The notes under the pieces: model-generated
Databases searched by the model: none
Seen by the model: the letters and a program-made list of their open reading frames with translations, nothing else
Told to the model about the DNA's origin: nothing
Source of the DNA: Cylicocyclus nassatus
Lineage: Eukaryota; Nematoda; Chromadorea; Rhabditida; Strongylidae
Direction of reading: 5' to 3'
Assembly (NCBI GenBank): GCA_958299035.1
Contig: CATQJL010000124.1
Location: 62,001 to 126,000, forward strand
DNA: 64,000 nucleotides
In this document: positions 63,795-64,000 of the stretch, piece by piece
Numbering within the stretch: position 1 is the stretch's first letter
Layout of the letters: every line of letters begins with the position of its first letter
Program-made: the position numbers and the translations under genes

Positions 63795-64000
63795 CTTGAC
63801 ACTCCTTCGTAGGCCTTGACACTCCTTCGTGAGCCTTGACACTCCTTCGTGAGCCTTGACACTCCTTCGTGAGCCTTGACACTCCTTCGTGAGCCTTGAC
63901 ACTCCTTAGTGAGCCTTGACACTCCTTCGTGAGCCTTGATTCTCCTTCGTAGGCCTTGACACTCTTTCGTGAGCCTCGACACTCCTTCGTGAGCCTTGAC
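63795..64000. repeat. Right end of window, continuing array
   Basis: Ten complete units and a 6-base start of the next. The order again resembles the approach to CTTGATTC (63935), so a further copy of the 1.1-kb period may begin here. Rare units are CTTAGT at 63895 and CTCGAC at 63975, the latter giving a second CpG. The array is cut by the window edge, so its true end is not visible. Confidence 0.8.

Larger units (their letters stand above)
1..64000. repeat. 20-bp satellite array filling the whole window (about 3,200 units)
   Basis: The sequence is a head-to-tail tandem of CTTGACACTCCTTCGTGAGC (55% GC; + strand pyrimidine-rich, 13 of 20). All units share one orientation. Unit starts fall at positions 1 mod 20 up to 19401, then slip by one base at each of six 19-bp units (19401, 19660, 22839, 23098, 25597, 32156), and stay at 15 mod 20 to the end. 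Most units are form A (end GTGAGC) or form B (end GTAGGC), roughly two to one by eye. Recurrent minor changes, numbered from the C of CTTGAC, are position 11 C to T, 7 A to T, 2 T to A or C, 1 C to G, 4 G to A, 9 T to C, 10 C to T, 14 C to T, 15 G to A, and ends GTAAGC, GTGTGC or GTGGGC. There is no unique DNA anywhere. The size and higher-order structure are those of a eukaryotic satellite. Its location (centromere, subtelomere or other heterochromatin) cannot be read from the window. I do not recognise the family. Confidence 0.98.

Noticed and set aside
34556..63982. A 9,808-codon open reading frame on the - strand, and about thirty similar ones, as giant repeat proteins
   Set aside because: All three frames of the same strand give the same cyclic peptide, starts are GTG triplets inside ordinary units, ends are chance substitutions (CTTAAC, CTTCAC, CTTCAT, CTTTAC, CTTGTC), and 1-bp deletions and whole-unit changes have no effect. 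This is repeat DNA lacking stops, not selected coding sequence.
1..64000. CRISPR array
   Set aside because: Repeats follow each other directly with no unique spacers, and no cas gene is present.
1..64000. TTGACA in every + strand unit as a bacterial -35 promoter box
   Set aside because: It is simply part of the 20-bp unit, with no -10 box at suitable spacing and no gene downstream; the context is eukaryotic satellite.
1..64000. AAGGAG on the - strand as a ribosome binding site before GTG
   Set aside because: AAGGAG overlaps the GTG (AAGGAGTG) in each unit, and the next GTG is 20 bp on. It is a repeat coincidence.
1..64000. CENP-B box
   Set aside because: Only TTCG of the NTTCGNNNNANNCGGGN consensus is present; the A and the CGGG part are missing in A and B units.
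1..64000. Telomere repeats, including long irregular fungal-type telomeres
   Set aside because: Multi-kilobase higher-order duplications and two interleaved unit lineages are not typical of telomerase-copied DNA, and the unit has no G-rich tract.
1..64000. WRKY W-boxes (TTGACC or TTGACT) in CTTGACT and CTTGACCTCC units
   Set aside because: The consensus unit has TTGACA, which does not fit; variants match by chance, and nothing shows that the organism is a plant.
1..64000. Orphan nuclear receptor half-site (TCAAGGTCA) on the - strand
   Set aside because: The repeat reads TCAAGGCTCA, with one extra base, so it is not a proper match.
1..64000. Hairpin-forming element from CAC...GTG in CACTCCTTCGTG
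   Set aside because: The stem is only 3 bp with a 6-base loop and is lost in B units, so no supported structure.
1..64000. Artificial or simulated sequence
   Set aside because: Nested deletions, shared rare variants and copies of different ages look like natural satellite evolution, although local assembly duplication (notably 51555-59234) cannot be excluded from sequence alone.

Overview
The window is one uninterrupted satellite (minisatellite) array and contains no gene that I can support. From base 1 to base 64000 it is a head-to-tail tandem of a 20-bp unit, consensus CTTGACACTCCTTCGTGAGC on the + strand. Tracking the repeat phase gives 3,200 complete units (3,194 of 20 bp and six of 19 bp) plus 6 bases of the next one. 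There is no inverted segment, no transposon, no unique sequence, and no tRNA, rRNA or other RNA gene. Arrays of this length with higher-order structure are typical of eukaryotic centromeric, pericentromeric, subtelomeric or other heterochromatic DNA. I therefore infer a eukaryotic chromosome from a long-read assembly, but I do not recognise the repeat and cannot name the organism or the chromosomal position.

Units come in two main forms: A, ending GTGAGC, and B, ending GTAGGC. Rarer forms include units ending GTAAGC or GTGTGC, units with CTTTCG instead of CCTTCG, CTTGACT-, CATGAC-, CCTGAC-, GTTGAC- and CTTAAC- units, and a few CpG-decay forms (CTTTGT, CTTCAT). The order of these variants works like a barcode. 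It shows that the array is a mosaic of higher-order tandem duplications that abut each other directly and, apart from 19-bp units carried inside some copies, are whole numbers of 20-bp units long.

Layout: 1-4260, a 1.8/1.9-kb higher-order repeat (HOR); 4521-8320, a 1.9-kb tandem pair; 8321-16240, a 2.0-2.16-kb HOR with three internal modules; 16241-17500, irregular; 17501-24376, a 3,438-bp tandem pair carrying two shared 1-bp deletions; 24377-26835, an older partial third copy; 26836-27915, a 540-bp pair; 27916-32155, mosaic; 32195-36994, a 2,480-bp pair, followed by a nested 1,000-bp pair (35895-37894); 37895-45074, mosaic with 2,280-, 760- and 3,360-bp relationships; 45075-51554, mosaic; 51555-59234, a 3,840-bp tandem pair in which I found no difference between copies; 59075-61554, a 1,240-bp pair; 61595-63794, a 1,120/1,080-bp pair; 63795-64000, the start of further units.

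The very long open reading frames on the - strand (up to about 9,800 codons) are a by-product of the repeat. The unit contains no stop triplet on that strand, and because 20 is not a multiple of 3, all three - strand frames read the same 20-residue cycle. They should not be annotated as proteins. The points of most interest are the duplication architecture, the nested deletions that order the duplications in time, the linked two-base A/B dimorphism, and the good preservation of one CpG every 20 bp.
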